Shown here piece by piece: positions 52,390 through 53,879 of a DNA stretch of 53,879 nt. Position numbers and translations under genes: made by a program. The DNA is from Alphaproteobacteria bacterium. Its GTDB lineage: Bacteria > Pseudomonadota > Alphaproteobacteria > UBA6615. Position 1 is the first letter of the stretch, and every line of letters begins with the position of its first letter. The stretch spans positions 1 through 53,879 of the forward strand of contig JAJFJA010000043.1 in assembly GCA_021774445.1 (NCBI GenBank), read 5' to 3'. A model generated the notes under the pieces. That model saw nothing but the letters and a program-made list of their open reading frames with translations, ran no database searches and was not told where the DNA came from.

Positions 52390-52515
52390 ATGGCTGACAA
52401 ACCGGAACACGAAAGAGTAGACCTGCCAGATGACCGATTTCGGCGGGCTGTCGCCGTTAGGGACTGGCTACTGGGCGAAGCAAGGGGAGATTGGCGACCC
52501 CAACATTATTCTTGA
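52390..52515 (+). other. Possible frame-shifted N-terminus of the cyclase
   Basis: A 41-codon frame starting ATG at 52390 reads MADKPEHERVDLPDDRF, then RRAVAVRDWLLGEARG, and ends at TGA 52513-52515. RDWLLGEARG is the kind of segment found just before the GLCLRLRDAAVPIDR block in this cyclase family, which here lies in the next frame. Dropping one base in the GGGGAG run near 52485-52491 would join the two frames smoothly (GEARG-IGDPNIILEGL). Confidence 0.45.
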
Positions 52516-53578
52516 AGGCCTTTGCTTAAGACTGCGCGACGCCGCCGTGCCCATCGACCGTGGGGTTAGTGCCATCGAACTTCGCCACGCCGAGCGCGCG
52601 GCGAACGAGCGGATCTGGGAGATCGGGACGGCGGCGCGGGAGACACTCTATGCCCATGGCCACGGCGCCACGGCGCGGCGCCCCCTCCAGGAGGCACATC
52701 GGACGGGCAAATGGATTTTTCTTTGGCTGCCCGGGACCCCGGACGATGCCTATCACATCGTGCCCGAGCTCAAGGCCAAGGGGTATGTTCATCATGTGTC
52801 GATACCGGTTGTTCTGCTGAACGGCATGCGCAATGGATTTACTTTCGCAACCAAGAACCCCATGGGCTTCTCGGCGCAGGACATCACAGTGCTGCAGGTC
52901 GTACTCCCGGCGCTTGCGGCACTACAGGAAATTCTAGCCGTGCACAGGGTGCTCCGCGAAGTGACGCGGATGTATGTCGGCCATGAACCACATCTGAGGA
53001 TCCTTTCCGGCGATGTCAGGCGTGGCGAGGTCTTGCGCATACGAGCCGCGATTTTGTTCGCCGATATGCGTGGCTATACAAGCCTAACATCGTCGATGTC
53101 CGAGGGGGACGCGACCGAGCTCGTCAACCAATATTATGACTGCGTGGTGCCGCCGGTGCATGAACGCGGCGGAGAAGTGCTGAAATTCATCGGCGACGGC
53201 GTGCTGGCGATCTTTCGCGCCGAAGAAGACAAGGACACCGAGTCCTGCCAGCGGGCGTTCGCCGCGGCGCGGGCCGGACTGGAGAGAACCGCCGCTCGCA
53301 ATGCAGCAGGCCCGGACACGCAATTTCGGGTCGGTATCGCCTTACATTTCGGCAGAACCGCCTATGGCAACGTGGGCTCGGGCGGGCGGCTCGACTATAC
53401 GGTGATTGGTAGAGACGTGAATCTCGCCGCTCGCGTTGCCGGGCTGTGCGGCGCTTTGGACCGGGAGCTGCTGGTATCGGCGGCGTTCAATGAGCGGCTG
53501 AAGCGCGTCGGTCTACGGTCGCTCGGCAGGCATAAACTCAAAGGCCTGCCCGAGGACGAGGAGATCTTCGAACCCTAA
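52430..53578 (+). CDS. Class III adenylate/guanylate cyclase
   Basis: A 382-residue cyclase. The N-terminal 185 residues look like a GAF-like sensor domain. The class III catalytic domain spans about 205-370: ILFADMRGYTSL (metal Asp212), GGEVLKFIGDGVLAIF (Asp256) and GGRLDYTVIGRDVNLAARV (transition-state region). It makes cAMP or cGMP in the cytoplasm. The annotated start has only a weak ribosome site, and the preceding frame (52390-52515) may be its true beginning after a frameshift. The stop overlaps the convergent sulfatase gene by 4 bases. Confidence 0.88.
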   Translation: MTDFGGLSPLGTGYWAKQGEIGDPNIILEGLCLRLRDAAVPIDRGVSAIELRHAERAANERIWEIGTAARETLYAHGHGATARRPLQEAHRTGKWIFLWLPGTPDDAYHIVPELKAKGYVHHVSIPVVLLNGMRNGFTFATKNPMGFSAQDITVLQVVLPALAALQEILAVHRVLREVTRMYVGHEPHLRILSGDVRRGEVLRIRAAILFADMRGYTSLTSSMSEGDATELVNQYYDCVVPPVHERGGEVLKFIGDGVLAIFRAEEDKDTESCQRAFAAARAGLERTAARNAAGPDTQFRVGIALHFGRTAYGNVGSGGRLDYTVIGRDVNLAARVAGLCGALDRELLVSAAFNERLKRVGLRSLGRHKLKGLPEDEEIFEP

Positions 53579-53879
53579 TTTTGCACACCGGCACAAGTCT
53601 CATCGGCAAAGGGTGCCAGCGGATAGTCATCCGCGGTCTGCCTCAACAACCGGCGCAGATCCTCATGCAGAGCCTCGCCCAGCCCGGCGCACGCGGGATC
53701 AACAATCAGGTTGTTCTGCTCGAATGGGTCAGCCTCAAGGTCGAATAACTGCCAAGGCGTGCCGCCGGAGCCGCCGCCGAGCACGGTGTATTTGTGACTG
53801 CGGGTACGAATACCGCGCCAAGTCCGATGAAAATAACGATGGGTCGGGCGAACCTCTGCGACGAACTCGAGCAAAACAG
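53575..53879 (-). CDS. Sulfatase C-terminal fragment (cut by window)
   Basis: The frame continues past the right edge, so only the last 100 or so residues are seen. GIRTRSHKYTVLGGGSGGTPWQLFDLEADPFEQNNL is the usual C-terminal signature of arylsulfatase/alkaline-phosphatase-superfamily sulfatases: the RTxxxKY strand and the LYDLxxDPxExxNL turn. The active-site Cys or Ser lies outside the window, so the activity cannot be judged. Confidence 0.85.
   Translation of the reverse strand, partial: VLLEFVAEVRPTHRYFHRTWRGIRTRSHKYTVLGGGSGGTPWQLFDLEADPFEQNNLIVDPACAGLGEALHEDLRRLLRQTADDYPLAPFADETCAGVQN

Noticed and set aside
1..53879. CRISPR arrays, insertion sequences, tRNA or rRNA genes
   Set aside because: No regularly spaced repeats, transposase motifs or tRNA-like cloverleaf/CCA ends were noticed on reading both strands.

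Overview
The window is high-GC DNA from a proteobacterium, most likely an alphaproteobacterium. The evidence is tightly overlapping operons (many ATGA junctions), frequent GTG starts, TRAP and polyamine/sugar-type ABC transporters, a matA/matB-like malonate pair and a soluble PAS chemoreceptor. There is no rRNA or tRNA marker, so finer placement would be a guess. The content is mostly catabolic islands, each with its own transporter and regulator.

Region 1 (1-18437) starts with a truncated-globin fragment and an MFS permease. A thiolase-like protein without the catalytic Cys and His follows, with an OB-fold/Zn-ribbon partner and an acyl-CoA synthetase. Next come a HutC-type GntR regulator and a nucleoside hydrolase. 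On the minus strand a long operon (17330 down to 6939) encodes a YnjBCD-like ABC importer, a nucleoside phosphorylase, a TIM-barrel epimerase, DhaL, DhaK, a LacD-like class I aldolase, an SDR and a fucose-isomerase-like protein. I read this as uptake and dismantling of a nucleoside-like or unusual sugar. Three related operator-like sites (near 1766, 5081 and 17479) suggest the GntR protein controls the whole region. A tandem DUF427 protein closes it.

Region 2 (18594-34430) has a LacI regulator, a tandem SnoaL-like protein and an 11-gene plus-strand operon. That operon holds a sugar-type ABC importer, two further SnoaL-like proteins, an HpsN/HisD-type dehydrogenase, an SDR, a double cupin, a MetE-like methyltransferase and an alpha/beta hydrolase. 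A minus-strand SDR and a glucarate-dehydratase-like enolase face it.

Region 3 (34458-44423) is an apparent 11-gene minus-strand operon: FAH-family hydrolase, RutE-like nitroreductase, OsmC protein, TRAP transporter, hydroxyquinol-type intradiol dioxygenase, a small unknown protein, malonyl-CoA decarboxylase, malonyl-CoA synthetase and a GntR/FCD regulator. It looks like an aromatic-to-malonate route.

Region 4 (44561-46553) contains the most striking signal. A 24-codon leader ORF with five consecutive threonine codons is followed by competing antiterminator and terminator hairpins. It lies directly upstream of a short threonyl-tRNA synthetase paralogue that lacks the N-terminal TGS/editing region. 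This is a textbook attenuator architecture, placed to switch on a spare ThrRS when charged tRNA-Thr runs out.

Region 5 (46586-53879) has a soluble double-PAS chemoreceptor, glpD and glpR-like genes, an AlkX/YcaQ-type DNA glycosylase, a small membrane protein, a class III adenylate cyclase with a possible N-terminal frameshift, and the C-terminal end of a sulfatase. No tRNA, rRNA, insertion sequence or CRISPR array was seen.
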